A stretch of 64,000 nt of DNA from 73-13 sp035556075 (GTDB lineage Bacteria; Actinomycetota; Actinomycetes; Actinomycetales; Microbacteriaceae), in NCBI GenBank assembly GCA_035556075.1, contig DATMFQ010000011.1, positions 1-64,000 of the forward strand. The letters run 5' to 3'. A program made the translations under genes and the position numbers. A model generated the notes under the pieces. It saw only the letters and a program-made list of their open reading frames with translations. It was not told the DNA's origin and searched no databases. Position 1 is the stretch's first letter, and each line of letters begins with the position of its first letter. This document shows, piece by piece, positions 33,199 to 41,783 of the stretch.

Positions 33199-34517
33199 GC
33201 CGCTGCCCCCCGCGTGACATCGATCTTCCCGGTGACCGCCGCCGAGATGAGCGCCGCGCGGCGCTCCCGGCTGAGCGCAATTGCTTCGCGGGCGTCGGCG
33301 ATGGCGGCGTCGATCTCGGCGGACGCCTTGGCGATCTGATCGGCGATCTCCGCCTGCTCCTCACTCGGTGGCACCGGAACCCGCTCCGCAAAGTAGGAAC
33401 TCTGGTTGAGATTCTGGATCCCGGTCGATTGATTGATCGAGCGTTGGGTGAGGCCCGCAGAGTAAAGCGCGGCATGAACGGCAACCCAGTACCGACTGTC
33501 CATGCCGTCCGCAAGTCGGAGCCGGGCCACGAAGTTGGAGCACACAGCATCCTCGTCCTGGTTCCAGCGCACGCAGAAGCCAACCGGCGACTTGGGTCCG
33601 CCGCCGGACTTCTCCAGCAGCAGATCCCCACGAGCCAACCGTCGAGATTCGAACTCTGAGCGCGCGTAACTGCGTTGCGTCACATCGAGATCGTGAGTGC
33701 GATGGCGCGGTCGATCGAAGTCTGCAACTCGTACGCAGCGCACGGTGACGTCACCAGTAAACGGCTCGTCTCCCCAAAGGCCATTTCGGGCCGAGAGGAC
33801 CGAATCACCAAGACGAGCGACTTGCCAGTGTTTCGGGAGCGTTCCTATCCACTCAACACCGCTCTCCTTCACATCTGCTCGAGGGTTCATACCTCCTGTC
33901 ACAAGGCTTGAGATGGTCGCGGCGCGGCGCTCGGTGAGCAACGCGATGAGCTCCTCCTGGTCGGCGATGAACGCATCGATCTCCGCCGTCTCCCGGTCGA
34001 GGTAGTCCGCGATCGTTCTCTGTGTCGGAAAATCTGGAAATGGAATGACTATGTTTCGGAAGTCTGCGGTTCGAATTGTGTTTCTCATGCCGGCGTAGAG
34101 CGGTCGAAGCGCCTTCCGCTGGTCATACGACAGATACACATACTCAAGAAACCGAGGGTAGGCATCCGGAGCTGTCACCCGCATCACGGTGTATGCCCCG
34201 GTGATCATCCCCGATGCCGTCGACATGCCTACGGTTCGCGGTGTTTCCGCGACGTCAAAGAGACAGAAAACCAGGTCGCCAGGCTTCACAGCTTGATAGG
34301 TCGAGAAATCGGCAGGTAGCTTCCCCTGGACGTTCACCATGTCTCGCGCGATTACGCCTCTGAGTGTCAGCGACAGGAGCATGAATTCGGACGCACTATT
34401 GCCGACAATGGTGCGTCGTTCGGTCATGATCGAGGCGATACGCCGAACGCCCCACCCACCGGGCACCGAATCAAGGTACGGGGCGAGCCGTGGACGCTCG
34501 AGAGTCTGCCCACTCAC
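33195..34517 (-). CDS. hsdS: Type I restriction-modification specificity subunit (HsdS)
   Basis: 440 residues from a GTG with AGGAGG seven bases upstream, overlapping the hsdM stop by four bases. Two target-recognition domains (about 10-165 and 215-370) each start with a PxYLDSVPGGW or PKHWQVARLGD motif and end with a conserved coiled helix (QRTIADYLDRETAEIDAFI; EQAEIADQIAKASAEIDAAI), as expected for two half-sites. Base composition in parts of the first recognition domain (around 34010-34100) is markedly AT-richer than hsdR and hsdM, as is common for exchanged specificity modules. The target sequence cannot be predicted. Confidence 0.95.
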   Translation of the reverse strand: MSGQTLERPRLAPYLDSVPGGWGVRRIASIMTERRTIVGNSASEFMLLSLTLRGVIARDMVNVQGKLPADFSTYQAVKPGDLVFCLFDVAETPRTVGMSTASGMITGAYTVMRVTAPDAYPRFLEYVYLSYDQRKALRPLYAGMRNTIRTADFRNIVIPFPDFPTQRTIADYLDRETAEIDAFIADQEELIALLTERRAATISSLVTGGMNPRADVKESGVEWIGTLPKHWQVARLGDSVLSARNGLWGDEPFTGDVTVRCVRVADFDRPRHRTHDLDVTQRSYARSEFESRRLARGDLLLEKSGGGPKSPVGFCVRWNQDEDAVCSNFVARLRLADGMDSRYWVAVHAALYSAGLTQRSINQSTGIQNLNQSSYFAERVPVPPSEEQAEIADQIAKASAEIDAAIADAREAIALSRERRAALISAAVTGKIDVTRGAAA

Positions 34518-36475
34518 CCCCGCACCTCCTCCAGGCGCCGACGGATCCGACCCAGCACCTCGTCGAGGTCGCGGTCGATGTCCTCGAGCGAGCGCGGCGG
34601 CGTGTAGACGTAGAAGTGCCGCGTGAAGGGGATCTCGCAGCCCTCCTTCGTCTTCGACTCGTCGATCCAGGCGTGCGGGGCGAAGGGGCGCACCTCGCGC
34701 TCGAGGTACTCGTGGATGTCCTCGTCCCACGGGACGTTCTCGGTGTCGCGCAGCTCGGGATCCGCGATGAGGGCGCCCTTCGCGTCGCGGGCGAGCTCCG
34801 CATTCGTGTCCTCGACGCCGATCGCATCCGCGATCGCGACGAGTGCCGCGGGCGGGAGGGACTCGCCCTCGGCGGTCAGCGCCTTCTTGAGCCCGACGGT
34901 GAACGACGTGCGGGAGAGGTGGGTGGAGGTCAAGGTCAGCAATGCACGGCGGACCGACTCCCGTGCCTCGTCGGTCAGCTTGGCGAGCTGGCGGACGGCG
35001 AGCGCGGCGTCGAGGTTGTCGTCCGTCACGGTGTAGCTACGCTGCAGCGGGCGCTCGACCGTGATCGTGCGGTAGAAGAAGTCGGTCGTGTCGAAGATCT
35101 TCGAGCGCTCGCTCGCCTCGAAGTCCCCGTACAGGGTGACGATTTCGTCGATGTCAGCCTTCGTGAGGCGGTTGCGCTTGGACCCGAGGCCCTTCTTCAT
35201 CTTGTGGAAGAGCTTCGAGCCGTCGATGAGCTGGACCCTGCCCTGGCGCTCCTTCGGCTTGTCGGTCGAGAGGATCCAGACGTAGGTGGCGATCCCGGTG
35301 TTGTAGAACATGTCGGTCGGAAGCGCGACAATCGCCTCGAGCAGGTCGCGCTCGAGGAGCCACTTGCGGATGTTCGACGGGCCCGAGCCCGCGCCGCCCG
35401 TGAAGAGGGGGCTGCCGTTGAGGACGATCGCCGCCCGACCGCCGCGCTCGCTCGTCGTCGCCTCCCGCATCTTGCTGATGAGGTGCAGGAGGAAGAGCAT
35501 CGCGCCGTCGCTCACCGGCGGCAGGCCCGGACCGAAGCGCCCCGCGTAGCCGCGCTGCTCGTGCTCGGCGAGGATCGCGCCCCGCCACTTCTTCCAATCG
35601 TCGCCGAACGGCGGATTCGACAGGCAGTAGTTGAAGGTGGCGCCGGCGTGCTTGTCGTCGATGAGGGTGTTGCCGTACTGGATCGCGTCCATCGGCTGGC
35701 CCTTCATCATCATGTCGGCCTTGCAGATCGCGTACGACTGCGGGTTGATCTCCTGCCCGGCGAGGTGGAGCTTCGCCGATGGGTTGAGCTCGAGGATGCG
35801 ATCCTCGGCGGCGCTGAGCATGCCGCCGGTGCCCGCGGTCGGGTCGTAGATGGAGCGGACGATGTCGGGCTTCGCGAGCGCGTCGGAGTCGGGGGTGAGC
35901 AGCAGGTCGACCATGAGACGGACGACGTCGCGGGGAGTGAAGTGCTCACCCGCCGTCTCATTCGAGGCCTCCGCGAACCGGCGGATGAGCTCCTCGAAGA
36001 TGTGGCCCATCTCCTCGTTCGGCACCGCCTGCGGCGAGAGGTCGACCTCGGTGAAGCGCTGCGTGACGTGGAAGAGGAGGTTCGCCTCGGCGAGCTCGTC
36101 GATCCGGTCGGACATCTTGTACTTCGTGAAGATGTCTTGCACGTTGTCGCTGAAGCCATTGATGTAGTCGCTCAGGTTTGATGCGAGTTGATCGGGGTCG
36201 CCGAGCGTGCCCGCCAGCGTGAAGGGACTCGTGTTCCAAAAGCTCAAGGTGTGACTCGCCCGCGCCTTCAGCAGGCCCTGCGTGACGGGCATGCCATCGG
36301 CCAGCGCCTGCTTGGCCGTGTCGAGCACACGCTGCTTCGTCGGCGCGAGCACGGCGTCGAGACGACGTAGCACCGTGAACGGCAGGACGATGTCCCCATA
36401 CTGGTGCGCCTTGAAGCTCCCGCGCAGCAGGTCAGCGACCGACCAGATGAACCCGGCGTGGTTGTTCGACGACAC
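34514..36475 (-). CDS. hsdM: Type I restriction-modification methyltransferase subunit (HsdM)
   Basis: 653 residues. An N-terminal HsdM_N helical domain (about 8-140), then an adenine-N6 methyltransferase with the SAM motif DPTAGTGG (211-218) and catalytic NPPF (287-290), and a C-terminal helical extension with a PFTRHFYVY stretch. The GTG at 36475 has GGAGG about eight bases upstream; starting further upstream would extend into the divergent regulator's promoter region. First gene of the leftward hsdM-hsdS-hsdR operon, with four-base overlaps throughout. Confidence 0.95.
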   Translation of the reverse strand: MSSNNHAGFIWSVADLLRGSFKAHQYGDIVLPFTVLRRLDAVLAPTKQRVLDTAKQALADGMPVTQGLLKARASHTLSFWNTSPFTLAGTLGDPDQLASNLSDYINGFSDNVQDIFTKYKMSDRIDELAEANLLFHVTQRFTEVDLSPQAVPNEEMGHIFEELIRRFAEASNETAGEHFTPRDVVRLMVDLLLTPDSDALAKPDIVRSIYDPTAGTGGMLSAAEDRILELNPSAKLHLAGQEINPQSYAICKADMMMKGQPMDAIQYGNTLIDDKHAGATFNYCLSNPPFGDDWKKWRGAILAEHEQRGYAGRFGPGLPPVSDGAMLFLLHLISKMREATTSERGGRAAIVLNGSPLFTGGAGSGPSNIRKWLLERDLLEAIVALPTDMFYNTGIATYVWILSTDKPKERQGRVQLIDGSKLFHKMKKGLGSKRNRLTKADIDEIVTLYGDFEASERSKIFDTTDFFYRTITVERPLQRSYTVTDDNLDAALAVRQLAKLTDEARESVRRALLTLTSTHLSRTSFTVGLKKALTAEGESLPPAALVAIADAIGVEDTNAELARDAKGALIADPELRDTENVPWDEDIHEYLEREVRPFAPHAWIDESKTKEGCEIPFTRHFYVYTPPRSLEDIDRDLDEVLGRIRRRLEEVRG

Positions 36476-36578
36476 CCCTAAGCCCTCCCGCGGTTGCTTG
36501 TGCCAGGCGGCGCGGTCCCGGTCTCGGTGAGTCGCTGCACCTGCCGCGATCCCCGTGGCCGCCACGCCCGCGCTCTCA

Positions 36579-36620
36579 GGGTACTAGTGCCCGGTGACTT
36601 AGCATCTGGTTCAAGTACCC
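36579..36620. promoter_or_regulatory. Inverted GGGTAC/GTACCC between hsdM and the XRE gene
   Basis: Arms 36579-36584 and 36615-36620 are 30 bases apart in the divergent intergenic region; the sequence between is AT-richer than its surroundings. The position fits an operator for the XRE protein encoded at 36642, or a shared divergent promoter. The short arms make it tentative. Confidence 0.35.
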
Positions 36621-36641
36621 GGCGTCGCCGAGGGTGGGGGA

Positions 36642-36914
36642 GTGCCCCGCGTCGCATCCCCCGCAGCCACCCACATTGGGCGGCTGCTGGCATCGGCGCG
36701 CAAGGACCTCGGGCTCACACAAGACCAGGTCGGCGCCCTCGCTGCCATGGACTCCGCGAACTATCGCGCCTACGAAAACGGCAGGGCCCTGCCCTCGATC
36801 CACTCACTCCTGCGGCTCGCCTGGGCACTCGACCTCGCGCCAGGGCAGCTGCTCGATGGGCTCACCCCGGAGCACTTCGCCAAAGTGACTGACGGGCGCC
36901 GCCGCGCGAGCTGA
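36642..36914 (+). CDS. XRE-family transcriptional regulator
   Basis: 90 residues with a single helix-turn-helix (about 9-66): IGRLLASARKDLGLTQDQVG, then ALAAMDSANYRAYENGRALP. This size and architecture match restriction-control (C) proteins and other small XRE repressors. It is divergent from hsdM, separated by 166 bases, and is a good candidate for controlling expression of the restriction system. Control proteins are typical of type II systems and less expected with type I. The GTG start overlaps a purine-rich GGGGGA. Confidence 0.75.
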   Translation: MPRVASPAATHIGRLLASARKDLGLTQDQVGALAAMDSANYRAYENGRALPSIHSLLRLAWALDLAPGQLLDGLTPEHFAKVTDGRRRAS

Positions 36915-36923
36915 GACGGACCG

Positions 36924-37003
36924 GAAGTACTGAGGAATGCGTGGGATCCGCATTCCTGACCAGGAAATCTCAGGACTTCGCGCGTTCCTCAGTACTTCGT
37001 GCC
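36924..37003 (+). repeat. REP-like palindromic element, copy B
   Basis: Starts nine bases after the XRE stop codon. Boxes in order: GAAGTACTGAGGAATGCG, then CGCATTCCT, a variant CTCAGGACTTC, then CTCAGTACTTCG. The first and third boxes, and the inner AGGAATGCG/CGCATTCCT, form nested inverted repeats. It is a close match to copies C and D. Confidence 0.85.
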
Positions 37004-37284
37004 ACCCGGCTCCACCCGTGGCCGGCCATGCGCGGTCGGAGCCCCTCGGCATGCGGGGGTCAGGAAGCATCCGGTAGCGTGGGAGGTCCGGCGATTCTGG
37101 GCAACAGAGCGAGGTGAGGCGGATGAGTTCGGACGGCTCCAGTCATTCATCGCGCACCGCGTCCCCTTGCGCCGCGGCTCAGCTGATCTGAGTCGCACCC
37201 ACCTGCGGACGCGGTCCACCTCCAGGCGCGCCGCGGCACCGTGCGCGGCGCCGACACACCGCACCGGTGCGAAGGGGCAACACC
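37004..37284 (+). other. mgtE upstream region, no gene
   Basis: No supported coding sequence. A possible -10 TAGCGT lies at 37075-37080, about 205 bases before mgtE, so a long leader is likely. Directly before the ribosome site (AAGGGG at 37272-37277) is the perfect palindrome GCACCGGTGC (37261-37270), preceded by GC-rich stretches able to fold. I do not see the conserved core of an M-box magnesium riboswitch. Confidence 0.4.
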
Positions 37285-38643
37285 ATGCACGCACGACAGT
37301 TCACCGAAGCCGACGACATCGAGCTCGCGATGCAGGCGCTCCTCGACCAACGGGACTTCCCGGGCATCGTCGCGCTGCTGACGACCATCAGCCCCGAGCG
37401 GCTCATCGCGCTCCTCGAGCGGCTCCCGCTCCAGCGGCGCGCCATCGTGTACCGGCTGCTGCCGAAGGAACGCGCTCTCGACGTCTTTGAGCGGCTGTCC
37501 CCGAGCCTGCAGAGCGACCTCGTCCAGGGGCTGCAAGACGCGGACGTCGCCGCCATCTTCGCCAGCCTCGACCCCGACGATCGGGTCTGGCTACTCGACG
37601 AGCTGCCGGCTGGGCTCGCGCCCCGACTGCTCCATGGGCTCTCGGACAAGGAGCGCCAGCTCACCGCGGGCGTGCTCGGGTATCCGAAGGGCTCGGTCGG
37701 CCGCCGGATGAGCCCGGAGTACGTCTCCACCCGCGCGGACGCCACCGTGGCCGCCGCGCTGGAGCGGGTGCACGCCCGGCTCGATGACGCGGAAACCGTC
37801 TACACGCTGCCCGTGCTCGACGATCGACGTCACGTGCTCGGGGTGGTCAGCCTGCGCGGGCTCCTCGGCGCCGCCCCGGAGGACAGCGTCGCCACGGTCA
37901 TGCGGCGCACCGAGGTGGTCGCCGCGGACGAGACCGCCGAGGCAGCCGCCCGCCGGTGCACGGAGCTCCGTGTCCTTGCCCTGCCGGTCGTCGACAGCGA
38001 GTCCCGGCTGGTCGGCATCCTGACGATCGACGACGCGGTGCGCATCCTCGAGCAGGAGGACGCTGAGGACACCGCCCGGCAGGGTGGTGTCGAGCCGCTG
38101 CGGCGCCCCTACTTCGCGACGCCGATCCGGCGACTCGTCACCTCCCGCATCGTGTGGCTCCTCGTGCTCGCGGTGGGGGCGACGCTCACGGTGCAGGTGC
38201 TGGCCGTCTTCGAGGCGACGCTCGAGCAGATGACTGTGCTCGCGCTCTTCGTCCCGCTGCTCATCGGCACGGGCGGCAACACCGGCAATCAAGCGGCGAC
38301 GACGATCACTCGCGCCCTCGCACTGGGGGAAGTGCGCCCGCGCGACCTGTGGCGGGTGCTCGGTCGGGAGCTCATCGTCGGGCTCGCGCTCGGTGCGCTG
38401 CTCGGCGTCATCGGCGGGGCGGTCACCGCCGTCGCCTTCAGCCCGCAGGTGGGCATCGTCATCGGGCTCACCCTTGTCATGATCTGTGCCATGGCCGCGA
38501 CGATCGGGGGCATGATGCCGCTGGTGGCGCGCGCGCTCCGCGTCGATCCCGCGGTCTTCTCGAATCCCTTCATCACCACATTCGTCGATGCCACGGGGCT
38601 CATCGTCTACTTCCTGATCGCGAATGCGGTCCTCCGGCTCTGA
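37285..38643 (+). CDS. mgtE: Magnesium transporter MgtE
   Basis: About 452 residues: a helical N-domain (about 5-125) with acidic residues, two CBS domains (about 130-255) and five membrane helices (about 285-452). The conserved GTGGNTGNQAATTITRAL lies in the pore region. MgtE is a Mg2+-gated channel; the N and CBS domains bind Mg2+ and close the pore when it is plentiful. The ATG at 37285 has AAGGGG seven bases upstream. It overlaps the following PAP2 gene by 20 bases. Confidence 0.93.
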   Translation: MHARQFTEADDIELAMQALLDQRDFPGIVALLTTISPERLIALLERLPLQRRAIVYRLLPKERALDVFERLSPSLQSDLVQGLQDADVAAIFASLDPDDRVWLLDELPAGLAPRLLHGLSDKERQLTAGVLGYPKGSVGRRMSPEYVSTRADATVAAALERVHARLDDAETVYTLPVLDDRRHVLGVVSLRGLLGAAPEDSVATVMRRTEVVAADETAEAAARRCTELRVLALPVVDSESRLVGILTIDDAVRILEQEDAEDTARQGGVEPLRRPYFATPIRRLVTSRIVWLLVLAVGATLTVQVLAVFEATLEQMTVLALFVPLLIGTGGNTGNQAATTITRALALGEVRPRDLWRVLGRELIVGLALGALLGVIGGAVTAVAFSPQVGIVIGLTLVMICAMAATIGGMMPLVARALRVDPAVFSNPFITTFVDATGLIVYFLIANAVLRL

Positions 38644-39454
38644 GCGCCCGTCGCGTCGCGTGGTGCTCGGCCACCTCGCGATGGCGGCGGTGATCTGGTT
38701 CGCGGCCGGGATCGTCGCCTGGCTGGCGCTGCTGACCTGGACGGGGCAGCAGCTCGACGAATGGGCACTGCAGGCGGCGGACGAGGTCGTCGCCCCGAGG
38801 GTGTCGCGCTGGCTCACCCTGGCCCTCGACCAGCTGCCGGTTGCGGCCGCGCTGCTCGGCGGGTCGGGGATCCTGAACCTCCTGCTGCGCACCCGCCGGA
38901 TCGCCGCTGGCGCGATCGTCCTCGGCATGGCCGCCGTGTCACTCCTGTCAGTGCAGGCCTTGAAGCTCCTCGTGCTGAGCAAGCCCGACCTCGGCATCCA
39001 GGAGGCGACGCTCAACTCCTTCCCGTCCGGTCATGCCTCCCTCGCGGCCGTCGCGGGGCTCGTGTGGGTACTCGCCGTGCCGACGCGCGCGCGGGGGTGG
39101 ACCGCGGTGGTCGCGGCGAGCGTGACGACGGCGATCGGCGTCATGACGGTGCTGACCGGTTGGCATCGGCCGGCGGACGTCGTCGCGGCGATCCTCATTC
39201 CCGCCGGGTGGTGCGCGCTCGCGACGCTCGCGCTCCGGTCGATCCTTGGCCGGGCGCCATCACGCGGATCCGGGCGCTCTGAGATCACCAAGAGCAGTCT
39301 CGGGCTCTTCGCCCTCGCCGCCGCGGTCGCCATCGGGGTCGCCCAGCACTCGGAGTCGCACCCCGCCTGGGCACTCATCGCGGGCCTCCTGGCGGTCGGC
39401 GCGACGGTGCTGCTCGTCTTCGCGGGGATCGCCGCCCTCGCGCGGCACCGCTGA
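38624..39454 (+). CDS. PAP2-family membrane phosphatase
   Basis: 276 residues with about six membrane helices. The three phosphatase signatures are present: a KLLVLSKPDLG variant of KxxxxxxRP, SFPSGHAS, and TGWHRPADVV (His and Asp). Family members remove phosphate from lipid phosphates such as undecaprenyl pyrophosphate or phosphatidic acid. The first motif has Lys-Pro instead of Arg-Pro, so activity should be checked. The start lies inside the end of mgtE, indicating coupled translation. REP copy C starts 45 bases after its stop. Confidence 0.85.
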   Translation: MRSSGSERPSRRVVLGHLAMAAVIWFAAGIVAWLALLTWTGQQLDEWALQAADEVVAPRVSRWLTLALDQLPVAAALLGGSGILNLLLRTRRIAAGAIVLGMAAVSLLSVQALKLLVLSKPDLGIQEATLNSFPSGHASLAAVAGLVWVLAVPTRARGWTAVVAASVTTAIGVMTVLTGWHRPADVVAAILIPAGWCALATLALRSILGRAPSRGSGRSEITKSSLGLFALAAAVAIGVAQHSESHPAWALIAGLLAVGATVLLVFAGIAALARHR

Positions 39455-39499
39455 GAGTGAGGGGCACCGCGGACTGAGCGGCGCAGCCTCGATGCTCGT

Positions 39500-39580
39500 G
39501 AAGTACTGAGGAATGCGTGAGATCCGCATTCCTGGCCCGGCAATCTCAGTACTTCGCGCTTTTCTCAGTACTTTGTGCGT
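39500..39580 (+). repeat. REP-like palindromic element, copy C
   Basis: GAAGTACTGAGGAATGCG, then TGAGAT, CGCATTCCT, CTCAGTACTTC and a final CTCAGTACTT box. The first box and CTCAGTACTTC pair perfectly over 11 bases; AGGAATGCG and CGCATTCCT pair over nine. It is almost identical to copy D seven kilobases away, in the same orientation. Confidence 0.9.
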
Positions 39581-39973
39581 CGGTCAGCAAGTGCGCCGAT
39601 CGGTTCGGCCGGGAGCCGATGATCGGCTGGCAGCGGGAGGGCCCGACGCAGGTGGCCGGTCCACCGGGTGGCCTCGTAGCGTGTGGCGTGCAGGAACTTC
39701 CAGACGCCGAAGCTCGCTCCGCGACCACCCTACCGGGCGTCTCGGGACGCGGCAGCCTCCGCCCCCGGCGACGTGCAGCAGCGATCGGTGCTGCGCCCGG
39801 ATCGTCGTCCCATGACCGATCCGTCCACGGCAGGAGCACAGCCGCCGCTTCGACGCGATGCATCCGAGCGAGCGGCGGGCACCCGTGCAAGAGTGGAGGT
39901 GGTGTCGGCACCCCAGCACTGCGGTGCGGCCCGCACGTCAACGGGCGACGGCGCCCGGCAGTTCAGGAGGACC
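39581..39973 (+). other. Region upstream of the TPP-enzyme gene, no supported gene
   Basis: Nearly 400 bases without a convincing coding sequence; frames that stay open lack family resemblance and run into the next gene. A possible -10 TAGCGT occurs near 39676-39681, which would give a long leader. No TPP riboswitch core is recognisable. It may contain the eroded left edge of the catabolic cluster. Confidence 0.3.
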
Positions 39974-41725
39974 ATGAGCACGGAAGCACGACACGCGGCA
40001 GCCGAGACCGAGAGCACGACGACCGGCGCCGGACTCCTCATCGAGGCGCTGGCGGAGCAGGGCGTCGAGTACGTGTTTGCGAATTTCGGCAGCGACCACC
40101 CCGCGCTCATCGAAGCACTCGCCCGCCGTGCGGAGGAGGGGATCCCGGGCCCGCGGATCGTCCTGTGCCCGCACGAGTTCAATGCGCTGAGCGCGGCGCA
40201 GGGGCTGGCGATGGCGACCGGGCGGTCACAAGCCGTCATGGTCCACACTGACGTCGGCACGGCGAATCTGGGCGGCTCGGTCCACAATGCGGCAAGGACG
40301 CGCGTCCCGGTACTCATCGTCGCCGGCAAGACGCCGAACACTCTTGAGGGCGAACTCCAGGGGACGCGCGACACCTACATCAACCACCTGCAAGATGTGC
40401 ACGACCAGCACGCCCTCGTGCGGCCGTATGTCAAGTGGAGCTACGACATCCAAACCGGGACCAACGTCAAGCAACTCATGTACCGCGCACTCCAACTCGC
40501 GGCGAGCGCCCCGGCGGGGCCCGTGTACCTCACCGGCGCTCGTGAGGTGCTTGCTGAGCGGGTGCCCGAGGTCCAGTTGCGCGGGGAGCAGTGGCAGCCG
40601 ATCGACCCGACGCCGCTCGCGCCGTCGACCGTCGCGGAGATCGTCCAGGCGCTCATCGACGCGACAAGGCCGGTGATCGTGACGACACAGTTCGGCCGCA
40701 ATCCGGCTGCCGTGCCCAAGCTCGTCGAATTCGCCGAGCGGCTCGGCGTCCCGGTCGTGGAGTCCAACCCGGCCTATCTCAACTTCCCCGCCACCCACCC
40801 GCTGCACCTCGGCTATAACGCGGACGAGTTCATCGGCGCGGCCGACGTGATCGTGACGCTCGACTCTGACGCACCGTGGATCCACTCCCGTCGGCGCCCC
40901 GCCGCCGACGCCGTCATCTACCACCTCGACGTCGATCCGCTTAAGGAAGACCTGCCGCTCTGGTACGCGCCGGCGACGCGATTCCTCCGGGTGGACACAT
41001 CGCTCGCGATCGCCCAGTTCAACGAGCACAGCCGGACACTCGAGCTCGACCGTGAGCGCCTCGCCGCGCGCGCGGCGCAGTATCGCGACCTGCATGACGA
41101 ACAGCGGCGCGCCTGGGCAGACCAGGCCGCGTCGGGCGCGGGATCGCTCACCGCCGCGGCCGCGATGGCCGCACTCTCCGCATTCCTCGATGACGACACG
41201 ATCGTGCTCAACGAGGCGATCACTCACGCGGAGACCGTGTTCCGGCACGTGCCGCGCAGCCTGCCAGGCACGTCATTCGCCAACGGCGGGAGCTCGCTCG
41301 GCTGGAGCGGTGGGGGATCTATCGGCCTCAAGCTCGCGCACCGAGATCGGCAGGTCGTCACGATCGTCGGCGACGGCAGCTATCTCCTCAGCGTCCCGTC
41401 CGCCACCTATTGGATCGCGCGGCGCTACGACACACCGTTCCTCACCATCATCCTCAACAACGGTGGCTGGAATGCGACCAAGCAGAACGTCCTCCGGCAG
41501 TATCCCGACGGTGCGGCGCGCGACGGCGACCGGTACTGGGTCAATCTGCGGGCACCGGCGGATCTCCCGGCGATCGCGGCGGCTGCCGGCGGCGCATTCG
41601 CCCGGACCGTCGGATCGCTCGCCGGGCTCCGGGAGGCGGTGCCGCTCGCGCTTGCGGAGCTGCGCCGCGGCAACTCGGCCGTGCTTGAGGTGACCCTGGC
41701 GCCGATCTCAGAGCAACCCGCCTGA
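39974..41725 (+). CDS. Thiamine-pyrophosphate-dependent enzyme (acetolactate synthase/benzoylformate decarboxylase-like)
   Basis: 583 residues with the three-domain architecture of the family: an N-terminal PYR domain with the catalytic Glu68 in CPHEFNAL, a central domain, and a C-terminal PP domain with the TPP motif starting GDGS near residue 466 and ending in LNNGGWN. It should decarboxylate a 2-oxo acid or carboligate it. The family cannot be narrowed from sequence alone; the neighbouring flavin monooxygenase and importer suggest an aromatic or other exotic carboxylate substrate. AGGAGG precedes the ATG by three bases. It ends at a strong bidirectional hairpin. Confidence 0.85.
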   Translation: MSTEARHAAAETESTTTGAGLLIEALAEQGVEYVFANFGSDHPALIEALARRAEEGIPGPRIVLCPHEFNALSAAQGLAMATGRSQAVMVHTDVGTANLGGSVHNAARTRVPVLIVAGKTPNTLEGELQGTRDTYINHLQDVHDQHALVRPYVKWSYDIQTGTNVKQLMYRALQLAASAPAGPVYLTGAREVLAERVPEVQLRGEQWQPIDPTPLAPSTVAEIVQALIDATRPVIVTTQFGRNPAAVPKLVEFAERLGVPVVESNPAYLNFPATHPLHLGYNADEFIGAADVIVTLDSDAPWIHSRRRPAADAVIYHLDVDPLKEDLPLWYAPATRFLRVDTSLAIAQFNEHSRTLELDRERLAARAAQYRDLHDEQRRAWADQAASGAGSLTAAAAMAALSAFLDDDTIVLNEAITHAETVFRHVPRSLPGTSFANGGSSLGWSGGGSIGLKLAHRDRQVVTIVGDGSYLLSVPSATYWIARRYDTPFLTIILNNGGWNATKQNVLRQYPDGAARDGDRYWVNLRAPADLPAIAAAAGGAFARTVGSLAGLREAVPLALAELRRGNSAVLEVTLAPISEQPA

Positions 41726-41730
41726 CACAA

Positions 41731-41768
41731 TGACGGTGCGGGGCTGCCGAAGCGACCCCGCACCGTCA
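41731..41768. terminator. Bidirectional terminator-like hairpin
   Basis: Perfect 13-base arms TGACGGTGCGGGG and CCCCGCACCGTCA with a 12-base loop, in the 58-base gap between convergent stop codons. The position and stem strength fit a shared terminator, although there is no T-run. Confidence 0.8.
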
Positions 41769-41783
41769 CCAGTTACTCGGGCA

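Noticed and set aside
30907..33339. 810-codon open frame opposite hsdR
   Set aside because: Antisense of a fully conserved HsdR; no motifs, strongly biased Arg/Asp/Val composition.
37004..37284. M-box or other Mg2+ riboswitch before mgtE
   Set aside because: The long leader and palindrome are suggestive, but I could not identify the conserved core; only noted as a leader.
39581..39973. TPP riboswitch before the TPP-dependent enzyme
   Set aside because: The conserved CUGAGA and ACCUG core segments are absent; such enzymes use TPP but are rarely regulated by it.
39517..40251. 244-codon frame across the region before the TPP enzyme
   Set aside because: It starts in the repeat, has no family features and overlaps the conserved TPP-enzyme start in another frame.
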